DNA of 64,000 bases from Microscillaceae bacterium (GCA_025054775.1 JANWZA010000051.1:1-64000), one strand, 5' to 3'; counted from the stretch's first letter, positions 38,060-47,159 are shown. Numbers and translations are program-made. The notes: generated by a model not told the origin, from the letters alone.

Positions 38060-39745
38060 TTATTTTTTTCCGAATTTGGCTTTTCGCCATGCGAACCAAA
38101 CTATACCAAAAAGTACAATTAGGCATGTAGGTAGTACCAAATTAAAGATTTGCCAAAAGGAGCGTTCTTCAATGATACGTAGTTTGTCCAAAGGGCGTAA
38201 AATAACTTCTTTATTTTTGGCAAGGATAATGCCTTTGTCATCTAACATATAATCTAACGCATTGATAATGAAGTCTTTATTAGAGAAATTAGTTTGAAGA
38301 ATCGGATCTAGCCCAAGGGGGATGGGCTTTTGGGTTTTAGGGTGAATATCGTTTTTTATCAAATCCCCATCTCCAAAAATCAAGATTTTAGAAGGTTGCC
38401 CTTCAGGTATAAAATCTTTGAAACGCTTATCGGCATCGGTTAAGCGGTTTTTGAACACGGAAGTAAATTTTCCTTCTAAGAGCCACGCAACAGGGGTCAT
38501 GCCTTTTTTGAAGGTTTGGGGATTAGGTTGTTTACGGGCTTCATTAAAGGTTACGAAAGTAGGAGTACCGACTTTTTTGGTGTATTTGGAAGTAAAAACA
38601 AGAGGGGTTTTGCGGATACCTTTGGCTTTTACGGTATCTACACTGCTAATAAATTTGGTATGCAAGGCTCCTAAGTTTTTTACGATAGGGTGCTTGCTAA
38701 AATTATTAAGCAATGGGTGATATACCCAAGGAATAAGGCGAACTTGCGGCTGGGTGCCCATATTGCCTACCACTAAGGGAATTACTCCTGCATTCAAATC
38801 TTGCAACAAATCGGTATTAACACGCACTCCATACCGAAAAAGCATATCCCCTAATTTGTGTGAATATGGAAACGTAAAGGAGCCTTTGTCTTTTAGTACG
38901 CTATCCATATACACACCTACGGCATCTAAAAAGAATAATGCTTTTCCCCCTCGCATGATAAATTGGTCAATCTTAAATATATCATTTTCGCTAAATGCTG
39001 AGTCTGGTTTAGCTATGATAATAGCATCCAGTCCTTCAATTACTTCACTTTGAGGTAAATTCACACGGTACACATCGTAAGTTTCTTGTAAAGTGTTCTG
39101 AATGTCAGCAATTTCTTTGCCTTGCAATTCTCCGTGCCCTTCTATGAAGCCAATACGTTTACGTTCTGTTTGGGTAATTTTTTTGATGGCAGAAATCAAA
39201 TTATACTCTACATTCTCTACCGATTGATTGAGAATTTGCTCGGGGGAAGGGGCACCTTGGATGCGTTGGTCAATAGTTTTAAATAACATTAGGGGCATTT
39301 CATACTTATCGTAATATACTAAGGCTCCTGGAAAAATAATTCGCTCTACTCTCTGTCCGTTTTCTTTGTCAAAAATATTTGTAGGCACGATGCCTTTGTC
39401 AATAATTTCTTTGTAAAGTTTATTTCGTTTTTGTATATTTTTTTCCTCGTTTAGGTCAATAAAGCGGTATTTGAGGTTTTTGCCTGCATAGGTTTGAAAC
39501 TCGTCAAGTGTTTCTTGGATGGTATTCTTAAGCCTTCGGAAGCCTGCAGGTAATTGCCCTGTGAGATAAATTTTGAAATAAACTTCTCCTTTCAGCTCGC
39601 GCAAAATCTTTTTAGTTGGCTCGGTAATGGTGTATCTTCGCTCTTCGGTAAGGTCAAGGCGAACAAAATAAAAGGCAGCTATTACGTTCAAAATAATCAC
39701 TCCAAGGATATTAACAGTCAATTTTACCCAAGTTTGCTGAAACAT
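38060..39745 (-). CDS. gldG: Gliding motility-associated ABC transporter substrate-binding protein GldG
   Basis: A 561-residue protein of the GldG/ABC_transp_aux family. An N-terminal transmembrane helix (about 8-28), a large periplasmic domain (with a YTITEPTKKILRELKGEVYF start and the RIGFIEGHGEL segment), and a C-terminal helix (about 537-556) match GldG. With GldF and GldA it forms an ABC-type complex required for gliding in Flavobacterium johnsoniae. In most genomes gldF lies immediately upstream of gldG; here it does not, the upstream gene being cca. A TATCTTTG element (minus) at 39798-39805 supports independent transcription. Confidence 0.85.
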   Translation of the reverse strand: MFQQTWVKLTVNILGVIILNVIAAFYFVRLDLTEERRYTITEPTKKILRELKGEVYFKIYLTGQLPAGFRRLKNTIQETLDEFQTYAGKNLKYRFIDLNEEKNIQKRNKLYKEIIDKGIVPTNIFDKENGQRVERIIFPGALVYYDKYEMPLMLFKTIDQRIQGAPSPEQILNQSVENVEYNLISAIKKITQTERKRIGFIEGHGELQGKEIADIQNTLQETYDVYRVNLPQSEVIEGLDAIIIAKPDSAFSENDIFKIDQFIMRGGKALFFLDAVGVYMDSVLKDKGSFTFPYSHKLGDMLFRYGVRVNTDLLQDLNAGVIPLVVGNMGTQPQVRLIPWVYHPLLNNFSKHPIVKNLGALHTKFISSVDTVKAKGIRKTPLVFTSKYTKKVGTPTFVTFNEARKQPNPQTFKKGMTPVAWLLEGKFTSVFKNRLTDADKRFKDFIPEGQPSKILIFGDGDLIKNDIHPKTQKPIPLGLDPILQTNFSNKDFIINALDYMLDDKGIILAKNKEVILRPLDKLRIIEERSFWQIFNLVLPTCLIVLFGIVWFAWRKAKFGKK

Positions 39746-39797
39746 AGCTTTTATCTTTTTCCTACAAAAAGCAGCTCGCTAATCTTAAAAATTGTTG

Positions 39798-39805
39798 CAA
39801 AGATA
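39798..39805 (-). promoter_or_regulatory. Candidate -7 element of gldG
   Basis: TATCTTTG on the minus strand, 53 bases upstream of gldG. Its presence fits gldG being expressed from its own promoter without gldF. Confidence 0.4.
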
Positions 39806-39953
39806 GTATTTTTGACTAAATTACAGCTCTAATATTTATTTGCTATTCTATGAAAACCCTTGGGAGAATTTGTGAACTTTATATTCCTTACTTAAATTTA
39901 CTCAATAAATGTTCAGGCACAGGTACTTTTGTTAGCAAAATTTTGAGAAAACT

Positions 39954-41381
39954 TTATACTTTTGCAATAAGTCCCATTTCTTTTGCTTTTTTGAGCATGT
40001 AGTTGTATGCCTCGTTATATTCATTCCTGATTTCTCCCTCTAAAATAGCTTCACGAATGTGGTTTTTGAGTACACCTACCTCACGGCAGGGTTTAAGGTT
40101 AAAGGTTTGCATAATAATTTCCCCTGTAATAACAGGTTGAAAATTACGTAAGCGGTCTTTCTCCTCAATTTCGCGTAGTTTCTTTTCTACTTTGTCAAAA
40201 TTTTGAATATGTTTTTGCACTTTATCGTGGTTTTTAGAGGTAATATCGGCACGGCAAAGCATCATTAAAGCCTCTAAATCGTTACCTGCTTCGAAAAGGA
40301 GTCTTCGGAGTGCTGAGTCAGTAACATCATCTTTTACTAGGGCAATAGGGCGTAAGTGTAGGCGAACTAACTTTTGGACGAAACGCATTTTTTCATTTAG
40401 GGGTAATTTGAGTTTTCGGAATATATGAGGTACCATTTTTGCTCCTTTGTCTTCGTGTCCGTGGAAGGTCCAGCCTATTTTTTTATCAAAGCGTTTGGTA
40501 AGGGGTTTAGCGATATCGTGTAAGATTGCTGCCCACCGCAACCAAAGGTCATCAGTCATTTTAGCTAGTTTGTCTAAAACTTGCAAAGTATGAAAAAAAT
40601 TATCCTTATGCCCTTTGCCCTCTTGCATTTCTACGCCGTGTAGGGCAGCCATTTCAGGAAAAATAATATGCAATAACTCACTGAAAAACAATAACTTAAA
40701 GCCATAGGAAGGTACAGGGGAGAGAATTATTTTGTTCAATTCTTCGGTAATTCGCTCCTGTGATACAATTTCAATACGATAGCGGTTTTGTTTAATAGCT
40801 TCGAAAGTATCGGCATCAATATCAAAATTGAGTTGTGAAGCAAAGCGAATAGCCCGCATCATGCGAAGTGGGTCGTCAGAAAAAGTAATGTTTGGTTCTA
40901 AGGGAGTGCGAATAATCTTTTTTTGCAAATCTTGCAAGCCATTGAAGGGGTCAAGCAAATTGCCCAGAGTTTCTTTTTGCAAACTAATTGCAAGGGCATT
41001 GATGGTAAAATCTCTACGGTTTTGGTCATCTTGTAGTGTGCCATTCTCTACGATTGGTTTGCGTGATTCACGACGATAGGACTCTTTTCTTGCTCCTACG
41101 AATTCCAGCTTAAAGTCCTGAATTTTGAGCATAGCTGTTCCGAAGTTCTTGAAGATAGTTATGTATGGATTATGCTCATAAGCTATTTGGGCAATACGTT
41201 GAGCAAGCTCAATTCCTTTGCCCTCGCCAAGGCACACAATATCAATATCCTTGCAGGGGCGGTTAAGCAATAAATCTCTCACAAAACCTCCTATGAGGTA
41301 GGCTTCTATTTGGGCATCTTGGGCAGTAGAGGCAATAAGTTGTAAAATAGGTTGCTGTTCAAAAATTGTGGCAAAGTTCAT
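39954..41381 (-). CDS. cca: CCA-adding tRNA nucleotidyltransferase (with HD domain)
   Basis: A 475-residue enzyme of the poly(A) polymerase/CCA-adding class II family. I chose ATG 41381 (MNFATIF) because the longer frame begins 32 codons upstream in a different-looking sequence. The nucleotidyltransferase motif LIGGFVRDLLL with CKDIDIV, the RRDFTINALAI segment, and the C-terminal HD domain with ILHDIAKP and HGHEDKGA are visible. None of the tRNA genes in this window encodes CCA, so this activity is needed. TATT-type promoter elements are not clear. Confidence 0.93.
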   Translation of the reverse strand: MNFATIFEQQPILQLIASTAQDAQIEAYLIGGFVRDLLLNRPCKDIDIVCLGEGKGIELAQRIAQIAYEHNPYITIFKNFGTAMLKIQDFKLEFVGARKESYRRESRKPIVENGTLQDDQNRRDFTINALAISLQKETLGNLLDPFNGLQDLQKKIIRTPLEPNITFSDDPLRMMRAIRFASQLNFDIDADTFEAIKQNRYRIEIVSQERITEELNKIILSPVPSYGFKLLFFSELLHIIFPEMAALHGVEMQEGKGHKDNFFHTLQVLDKLAKMTDDLWLRWAAILHDIAKPLTKRFDKKIGWTFHGHEDKGAKMVPHIFRKLKLPLNEKMRFVQKLVRLHLRPIALVKDDVTDSALRRLLFEAGNDLEALMMLCRADITSKNHDKVQKHIQNFDKVEKKLREIEEKDRLRNFQPVITGEIIMQTFNLKPCREVGVLKNHIREAILEGEIRNEYNEAYNYMLKKAKEMGLIAKV

Positions 41382-41650
41382 ATTAGGTTTTAGGTGTGGG
41401 GCTTTAACTTCGTTGTTCGTTACTTGCTTTGCTACGAAGGCACAAGTAAGCCTATTTCGCATATCAGGCAAATGCACTTTGCAATTGAGAAAATTCTGTG
41501 GTCAAACAAAGCCTTGCCTAAATTTTTCTGCAAAAATACAAAAAAATGTACATACTTATGCGTAAGTTCAAAGCAAGCCACGTCCTGATAATTGAACGAA
41601 ATTTTCTTACTTTTGCTAGTCAATTTGGCACTTTTAGCATTCTCCAAGCT

Positions 41651-42532
41651 ATGCATATTCCAATTGCCACTCCTGTTTTTTGGAAAGAATATGAGTTGAT
41701 TGACTGTGGAAATTTTGAAAAATTAGAACGCTTTGGTAAAAATATTACCCTCCGCCCTGAACCACAAGCTCTATGGGAGAGGTCGCTCTCTGCCAAAGCT
41801 TGGCAGGAATTAGCTCATGCAACCTTTCGTAGAGAAAAGAACAATCCCGAGAAAGGGATTTGGGAAACTAAAAAAAGTTTTACTTCAAAGTGGATTTTAC
41901 CCTATCAATCACCTCAACTTAATCTAATTTTTAAACTCTCGCTCTCATCGTTCAAGCATGTGGGTATATTTCCTGAGCAAGCCTACAATTGGGAGTTTAT
42001 TGCCGAACAGGTAAAAAATTTACCACCCAAGCCCAAAGTCTTAAATATGTTTGCTTATACAGGAGGAGCCTCTTTGGCAGCAAAACAAGCAGGAGCAGAA
42101 GTTACACATTTGGACTCAGTAAAGCAAGTAAACCTTTGGGCAAGAGAAAATATGGAACTGAGCCATTTAGCAAATATCCGGTGGATTACCGAAGATGCTT
42201 TGAGCTTCGCTAAACGAGAACTACGGCGAGGCAACCAATACCAAGCCATTATTTTAGACCCCCCTGCTTATGGCAGAGGAACGAATGGCGAAAAGTGGAT
42301 TTTAGAGGATAACTTGCTTGAACTGCTAAAAATTTGCCAACAACTTCTAGCCCCTAGGCAAAGTTTTCTGGTTATCAATCTGTATTCTTTGGGCTTTTCG
42401 GTATTGATTCTAGAAAATTTGCTTAAAGCTATTTTCCCAATAGCTAAAACTTTAGAATTAGCCGAGTTGTACATCCTTGACCGACACCAAAAGAAATTGC
42501 CGTTGGGTATTTCAGGAAGAGTAATTCTGTGA
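41651..42532 (+). CDS. Class I SAM-dependent methyltransferase (rRNA methyltransferase RlmI-like)
   Basis: A 293-residue methyltransferase. I chose ATG 41651 (MHIPIATP) as the first normal-looking start; the frame upstream extends 35 codons with non-family sequence. The Rossmann motifs are LNMFAYTGGASLAAKQAGA (SAM-binding), an acidic LDSVKQ loop, and LDPPAYGRG (motif IV of the rRNA cytosine methyltransferase type). The overall design resembles the C-terminal half of RlmI/RlmL. No PUA domain is evident at the N-terminus. It is convergent with nadE, and the gap of 335 bases holds a candidate small RNA and terminator. Confidence 0.8.
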   Translation: MHIPIATPVFWKEYELIDCGNFEKLERFGKNITLRPEPQALWERSLSAKAWQELAHATFRREKNNPEKGIWETKKSFTSKWILPYQSPQLNLIFKLSLSSFKHVGIFPEQAYNWEFIAEQVKNLPPKPKVLNMFAYTGGASLAAKQAGAEVTHLDSVKQVNLWARENMELSHLANIRWITEDALSFAKRELRRGNQYQAIILDPPAYGRGTNGEKWILEDNLLELLKICQQLLAPRQSFLVINLYSLGFSVLILENLLKAIFPIAKTLELAELYILDRHQKKLPLGISGRVIL

Positions 42533-42568
42533 GCAATTAAAGATTACTGAAAATCAAATAACATATGA

Positions 42569-42597
42569 TTTGCAATTTGATAATTTTGCTATCTTTG
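42569..42597 (+). promoter_or_regulatory. Orphan promoter in the methyltransferase-nadE gap
   Basis: TTTG at 42569-42572, 17 bases, TATCTTTG at 42590-42597 on the plus strand. It is followed by no open frame but, 150 bases further, by a strong hairpin. Its -7 sequence is identical to that of the tRNA-Gly promoter. Confidence 0.55.
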
Positions 42598-42602
42598 AAA
42601 GA

Positions 42603-42798
42603 ATAGCAATAAAAAACTTTGCACAGCCAAGTCCTTATTGCCCTATATTTTCGTAGATAGCCCATATTGGAAAAAGAATTGATGGAATAAGGATTTGAAT
42701 ATCTGATTTTCAATTACTCAAAAAGCTAAACTCTGCATAGAAAATTTTTTGAGGTACTTGTAACTTGCATACTTACAAGAAAAGTACCTCAAAATTTT
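42603..42798 (+). ncRNA. Candidate small non-coding RNA (about 190 nt)
   Basis: The segment between an orphan promoter (42569-42597) and a strong terminator-like stem (42747-42794) has no credible open frame. An internal inverted repeat TCCTTATT/AATAAGGA pairs 42634-42641 or so with 42685-42693, giving a stem that would close a central loop. Promoter, structure and terminator in the right order suggest a stable transcript of about 190 bases. I cannot assign an RNA family. It could instead be only the 3' end of the methyltransferase gene region plus a chance promoter. Confidence 0.35.
42747..42798. terminator. Strong bidirectional hairpin between convergent methyltransferase and nadE genes
   Basis: Outer arms TTTTGAGGTA (42747-42756) and TACCTCAAAA (42785-42794), and inner arms CTTGTAA (42757-42763) and TTACAAG (42773-42779), make about 17 bp with a 5-base bulge on the right side. 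It is flanked by A and T runs on both strands, so it may end transcripts from either side. Confidence 0.8.
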
Positions 42799-42867
42799 CA
42801 GAAATGCAAATCATTAAATGAACATGCGTTAATTTGCAAATTTTATTTACTCTCCCTTATATTCGCC

Positions 42868-44868
42868 TTACTCTGCATAATTACGCAAGGCTTCTAACTC
42901 TTCCTCAAACCCTCCTGAAAGGATAGGGAAACGGCACCAAGTTTTAGGGTCTAAATTCTTATCATCTACATGAAACGAGGGGGCATATCGCTCTCGTTTC
43001 CACTGATTACGGCACCAAAGTTTGAAAAAGCGTTCTGTCCAAAGTTTAAGTTGTGAGTCGCTATATTGACTGTATTTGGCTTTCAGGAATTGATAACATT
43101 GAATGGGCGTTTTTTTATCTCTAATTGCTTGTTCTTCAATATCATCTAATATGTGGTAAGGCATAAGGTCGTCCTCATCAGTTTGTTTACTTTCTTGGGG
43201 TCGTAATTCTGCGGTAGGGGCTTGTTTGGTAACGAGGCTAAGTTCGGGTAAAGTAAGTATGCCTTCTACTCCCTCTTTCTCTAGCCATACAAGCCATTGA
43301 CGCAGGAAGTGCTTATCAATACCTGCAATAGGGCTTAGTCCACCGCTTGTATCTCCGTCCATGGTGGCATAACCTACGGCTGCTTCTGAGCGGTTGCTAG
43401 TAGAAAGAAGTAGTGCATTTTTCAAGTTAGCAATTAGCCAGATACTTGGAGAGCGGACACGTGCCTGTATATTTTGCAAGGCAATATCATCATAATCCCA
43501 GCTTAGCTTCCGTCCTATTTGATTAGAAATGAGTATTTTGTACTCTTCCACAATATTATCAATATCTAAATTCATAAAGGTAGCTTGCAGCCAGTTTGCT
43601 ATGGTTTGAGCGGCATGGAACGTAGTTTGCGAACTATTTTTGGTAGCTTGATAAGCACAGGTAAGCAAGCGGTTAGTTAGTTGGGCTACTGTTTGAAATC
43701 CGCGAATATCAGGAATATAATCTAACTTTCTTATGAAGGCTTCGTAGCCAATATCAGCTATACCTAACTCTATGGCTAAATAACACAGACAAGCTACTGC
43801 TGTGGAATCTGCCCCACCACTTAAAGATACGACAAAACCTTGTGCGCGGCTTTTGCGAAGATAATCATACAAAGCCAAGCTAATAGCTCTTGTAAACTCT
43901 TCTTCTTTGAGAAAAGGGCTTTTTTCCCATGCCTCTTGCTTCATTTCAATAGGTTTTTCGGGTTTAAGTGGAGGGAAGTAAAAATCTACATTGATGCAAG
44001 CTTCTGCTTGTTCTACTTTGACAAATGGTGCACGGCTTTGCCCTTGTGCCATGCGGGTAAGCTCTACATCAATAGTAGCCGTAGTAATTTCAAAATCTTT
44101 GAACGAGAAGCGGCTTCCAATATTAAGCATTACTCCGTTAGAAGCTATCATTGCTCCGCCGTCATAAATGGCTCGCCCTGCTTCGTTACCTAATAAATTA
44201 GCATATAAATAACTTACGGCAAAAGCTCGTGAACCTTCTAATACAAAGCGTTTGCGAATTTCTAGTTTACCAAAAGCGAAATGGCTTGCACTTGGGTTGA
44301 GAATGATATCAATGCCATAGGTAGCTAAATCACGCCCTGGACGATTAGCTACCCAAGCATCTTCACAAATTTCAAAGCCAATCTTAATACCACCGCAGTT
44401 GAAAAAGTAATCCCCTACGGGATAGCTATATACTTTTTCGTTAATTTCAACTTCTATGGTAGCTTTTTCGCCTGCACGCCAAGGCATAAACCAACGAGGC
44501 TCGTAGTGTATGCCTTCTCCTGCTAAAAATTTTTTAGCTACAAAGCCTGCAATTTTGCCATTCACTAATAGACAAGCAGCATTGAAAATTTTGTTTTGTA
44601 CTGTAATCGGAAGCCCTACCGAGACAATCATATTTCTAGTTTCAGGGGCAATTTCGTGCAAAATTTCCATTGCCTTTCGGTGTACGCTAGGGGCATAAAA
44701 CATGTCCTCACAGCCATAGCCTGTAATACACAACTCAGGCAGGCATAAAATACTCACCTTTTTTTTGCGGGCTTCCTCTATGCTTTGTAATATATTTTGT
44801 TTATTATTTTTCCAGTCTAACGGGGTTTGATTTAGCACACCTGCGGCTACTTTGATTAGTTTGCTCAT
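42868..44868 (-). CDS. nadE: Glutamine-dependent NAD+ synthetase
   Basis: A 666-residue two-domain enzyme for the last step of NAD synthesis. The N-terminal nitrilase-fold glutaminase has its catalytic triad Glu45 (LCLPELCITG), Lys112 or Lys113 (FVAKKFLAGEG) and Cys168 (GFEICEDAW). The C-terminal ATP-pyrophosphatase domain has the P-loop LSGGADS (349-355), which adenylates nicotinic acid adenine dinucleotide. Length and layout fit the eukaryote-like long NadE of Bacteroidota. It is a single gene; a weak upstream region is AT-rich and unmarked. Confidence 0.96.
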   Translation of the reverse strand: MSKLIKVAAGVLNQTPLDWKNNKQNILQSIEEARKKKVSILCLPELCITGYGCEDMFYAPSVHRKAMEILHEIAPETRNMIVSVGLPITVQNKIFNAACLLVNGKIAGFVAKKFLAGEGIHYEPRWFMPWRAGEKATIEVEINEKVYSYPVGDYFFNCGGIKIGFEICEDAWVANRPGRDLATYGIDIILNPSASHFAFGKLEIRKRFVLEGSRAFAVSYLYANLLGNEAGRAIYDGGAMIASNGVMLNIGSRFSFKDFEITTATIDVELTRMAQGQSRAPFVKVEQAEACINVDFYFPPLKPEKPIEMKQEAWEKSPFLKEEEFTRAISLALYDYLRKSRAQGFVVSLSGGADSTAVACLCYLAIELGIADIGYEAFIRKLDYIPDIRGFQTVAQLTNRLLTCAYQATKNSSQTTFHAAQTIANWLQATFMNLDIDNIVEEYKILISNQIGRKLSWDYDDIALQNIQARVRSPSIWLIANLKNALLLSTSNRSEAAVGYATMDGDTSGGLSPIAGIDKHFLRQWLVWLEKEGVEGILTLPELSLVTKQAPTAELRPQESKQTDEDDLMPYHILDDIEEQAIRDKKTPIQCYQFLKAKYSQYSDSQLKLWTERFFKLWCRNQWKRERYAPSFHVDDKNLDPKTWCRFPILSGGFEEELEALRNYAE

Positions 44869-45045
44869 TTTTGATTCGCTTGCTCGTTAGAATTAGAAAT
44901 TAAAATCTTAATAGAAAAAAATCTTAGTTAGTTGTGGTAGGTTAATTATAGCGAGCAAAGATAAGTAATTTTCTTATGTCCTCAAATTTACAATTTGAAG
45001 CGTGTTTTTTTTTGCTTGTAAAGAGTTTCAAAAGAATGGTATTAC

Positions 45046-46191
45046 TTATTCCTTTTCACTTTGCAAAAGTTGAGCGTGCAAATAATAAGCACCTTTTTTT
45101 ACAAATTGAGGATTTTCAGGCAATTCTTCTAAGGGAATAATTTGCACAAACCCCTTTTCTTTGTTTTGCAATTTTACTCCTATCTTTTGAAATGTGTACG
45201 GTTTTACTTGTACGAAAACATAGTACAAATCGCCTTCGCTTACAATAGCCTCTTCGGGCAAGCCATTTACCTCGTGGGCTTCTGTCCAAATATTCGCATT
45301 TACGAACATGCCTTCCATAAATTTCTCTTCTTTTTCTTTATCAAAGTGTGCATGAATGCCGATGGTTTTGCTTTGTGGATTAAAAGATTTTTCAATCAAA
45401 TACACTTCTCCTTCGTATTCTTGGTTTCCTAAGGAAGGAACTTGGAAGGTAACCTTCTGCTTGGGTTTAATTTGTAGCACGTCTTTTTCAAATACTTGCA
45501 ATTCAAGATGTTTGTGGTCGGTATTTATAATTTCAAATAAAGGTGTATTAGGGAGAACATTTTTACCCAAATTGATATGCACCGCTTTCACGTATCCAGC
45601 AATAGGCGAAGTAATATTGATTACCGTTTTTAGGTTTTGAGGGGAAACTTGTGTAGGCTCGATACCTAAGAGTTGGAGTTGTCGTTCTAAACTTGCTTTT
45701 TTAGCTTTTATGATTTCAAATTCACTCTGAATTTTTTGTAAATTTTTCACTGCGTTTACATTTTCTTGGGCTAAAAGCCGTTGGCGTTCGAGGTCTTGTT
45801 CTAAAAATTGATATTCGCTTTTAGTGATTAAGTAATTTTCTTGTAACTTTACAAATTGAAAATGCTCTAATTGTGTGAGGAGTTGCCCTTTTTGCACGAA
45901 TTCTCCATTCAAAATATCCAAATATTTTACAAAACCCTCTACTTGCGAAGAGACGATAGCTTTGGCATTAGGCGGCACGTCTATCACCCCATTAGCTTTG
46001 ATACTTTTACCAATATAATGCTTTTCCCAAGTGCCAATTTCTAATCCAATGGCTTTTTGTTGGGCTTCTGTCAAGGTAATGATTTTTTCGTCTTTTACTA
46101 ATTTAGTTTTTTCATCAATAGAGTCTGTCAATTTTTGACAAGCGGTAGTAGCTATAAAGAGTAAAAATGCTGTTTTGCAGTGTATTGTCAT
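45046..46191 (-). CDS. RND efflux periplasmic adaptor (CusB/HlyD family)
   Basis: A 381-residue adaptor (membrane fusion) protein with an N-terminal signal (TTACQ; Cys near residue 18 may be lipidated), a barrel-sandwich hybrid (about 70-100 and 190-220, with SSQVEGFVKYLDILNGEFV), a short helical hairpin (about 105-180), and a beta-barrel plus membrane-proximal domain. It is of the CusB-type, usually joining an RND pump (CusA) to a TolC-like channel for metal or drug export. Neither pump nor channel gene is next to it; upstream is the divergent sigma gene, downstream nadE. Substrate is unknown. Confidence 0.85.
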   Translation of the reverse strand: MTIHCKTAFLLFIATTACQKLTDSIDEKTKLVKDEKIITLTEAQQKAIGLEIGTWEKHYIGKSIKANGVIDVPPNAKAIVSSQVEGFVKYLDILNGEFVQKGQLLTQLEHFQFVKLQENYLITKSEYQFLEQDLERQRLLAQENVNAVKNLQKIQSEFEIIKAKKASLERQLQLLGIEPTQVSPQNLKTVINITSPIAGYVKAVHINLGKNVLPNTPLFEIINTDHKHLELQVFEKDVLQIKPKQKVTFQVPSLGNQEYEGEVYLIEKSFNPQSKTIGIHAHFDKEKEEKFMEGMFVNANIWTEAHEVNGLPEEAIVSEGDLYYVFVQVKPYTFQKIGVKLQNKEKGFVQIIPLEELPENPQFVKKGAYYLHAQLLQSEKE

Positions 46192-46547
46192 AAATTTTTA
46201 TTTGGTTTATAGCTGATTGTCTATTATAAAACAACCGGCAATATTACTATAATTTCGCTAAATTCTATGAATAGAGCCGCTGTTGCTTTGCCCAAAGTGT
46301 ATTTTCCTCTTTGGTGAAAACCAATTTAGAAGAGAAATTTTAAGTATTTTTTGCAATTTTTAGTCTTTTTGATAATACTATTTCAGGAAAAAATGCTAAC
46401 TTTACCAGAGGAAAAATAAGCAGAAAATGTTACCTCTTCCTTGTGTAAAGGAAAAAAACAGGTAAAAATACTTACCAAAAATACATTTTTGGCAAAAAAA
46501 TTACATCGCTTAGAAAATAAACAACCTTAATATCATAAAATTACGTA
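46192..46547. other. Divergent intergenic region with overlapping palindromes
   Basis: 356 bases between the adaptor gene and the sigma gene. No gene is seen. It contains GGTAAAAATACTTACC (46461-46476, 5-bp arms) overlapping CCAAAAATACATTTTTGG (46475-46492, 8-base arms around AC), about 55 bases upstream of the sigma ATG. A smaller TTCCTT/AAGGAA dyad lies just upstream near 46437-46453. These look like operator or promoter elements but no complete -33/-7 pair is clear. Confidence 0.5.
46461..46492. promoter_or_regulatory. Two overlapping palindromes upstream of the ECF sigma gene
   Basis: The first dyad is GGTAA-6-TTACC (46461-46476); the second, CCAAAAAT-AC-ATTTTTGG (46475-46492), shares its first two bases with the end of the first. 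Their place just upstream of the sigma/barrel operon suggests a regulator-binding site or the sigma factor's own promoter control. Confidence 0.45.
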
Positions 46548-47159
46548 ATGAAAGAAACAAAAGCACTAAAAGATGATTTATTAGATATAGACTCTCCTCA
46601 TGCTTGGCAAACTATTATAGAGCAAAGCATAGAGGGTAATCCTTCGGCACAAAAGAAAATATATCAAAGTTTTTACACGTATTCTATGAGCATATGTTTA
46701 CGCTATGCTACCAGCAAAGCAGAAGCCCAAGAGATAATGAACGACGGCTTTCTTAAAGTTTTTCGTAATTTACATACTTACGACCATAGTAAGCCGTTTA
46801 AGATGTGGATACGGAGAATAATGATAAATACTGCCATAGATTATTTCAGAAAACGTAAAGAAGATATATTTTCGCTAGATGTGCAAGAGGTTCGCTATGT
46901 CCATAGTCATGAAGCTACAGGTCTTGACAATATCTCTGCCGAAGAGATATTAGAAATGGTGCAAAACCTTACACCTGCGTGCAGGATTGTCTTTAATTTG
47001 TATGTAATAGAAGGATATAATCACAAAGAAATTGCTGAAAAATTAGGCATCTCAGAAGGAACTTCCAAATCTAATTTAGCCAAAGCACGGCAAAAATTAC
47101 AAGCTATGCTTGCTAAAGCAGCTAATGGACAAAACTATAAGCGTATAAGCGATGAATAA
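46548..47159 (+). CDS. RNA polymerase ECF sigma factor
   Basis: A 203-residue sigma-70 family ECF factor. Region 2 (about 45-105) includes AEAQEIMNDGFLKVFRNL and MWIRRIMINTAIDYFRKRK, and region 4 (about 140-190) includes LTPACRIVFNLYVIEGYNHKEIA and ISEGTSKSNLAKARQKL, the recognition helix-turn-helix. Its last 8 bases overlap the start of the next gene (47152-47159), so the two are coupled. This strongly suggests that the neighbouring protein controls it. Targets are unknown. It differs clearly in sequence from the other ECF factor in the window (11810-12430). Confidence 0.93.
   Translation: MKETKALKDDLLDIDSPHAWQTIIEQSIEGNPSAQKKIYQSFYTYSMSICLRYATSKAEAQEIMNDGFLKVFRNLHTYDHSKPFKMWIRRIMINTAIDYFRKRKEDIFSLDVQEVRYVHSHEATGLDNISAEEILEMVQNLTPACRIVFNLYVIEGYNHKEIAEKLGISEGTSKSNLAKARQKLQAMLAKAANGQNYKRISDE

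Noticed and set aside
42547-42712. Inverted repeat TGAAAATCA/TGATTTTCA flanking the candidate small RNA
   Set aside because: The left arm lies upstream of the promoter, so both arms could not be in the same transcript; likely chance in AT-rich sequence.
42603-42798. Identification of the candidate RNA as 6S RNA
   Set aside because: Length is suitable but I cannot find the long closing stem and central bubble by eye.
46475-46492. CCAAAAATACATTTTTGG as a terminator
   Set aside because: It lies upstream of the sigma gene and downstream of no gene on either strand, so a regulatory dyad is more sensible.
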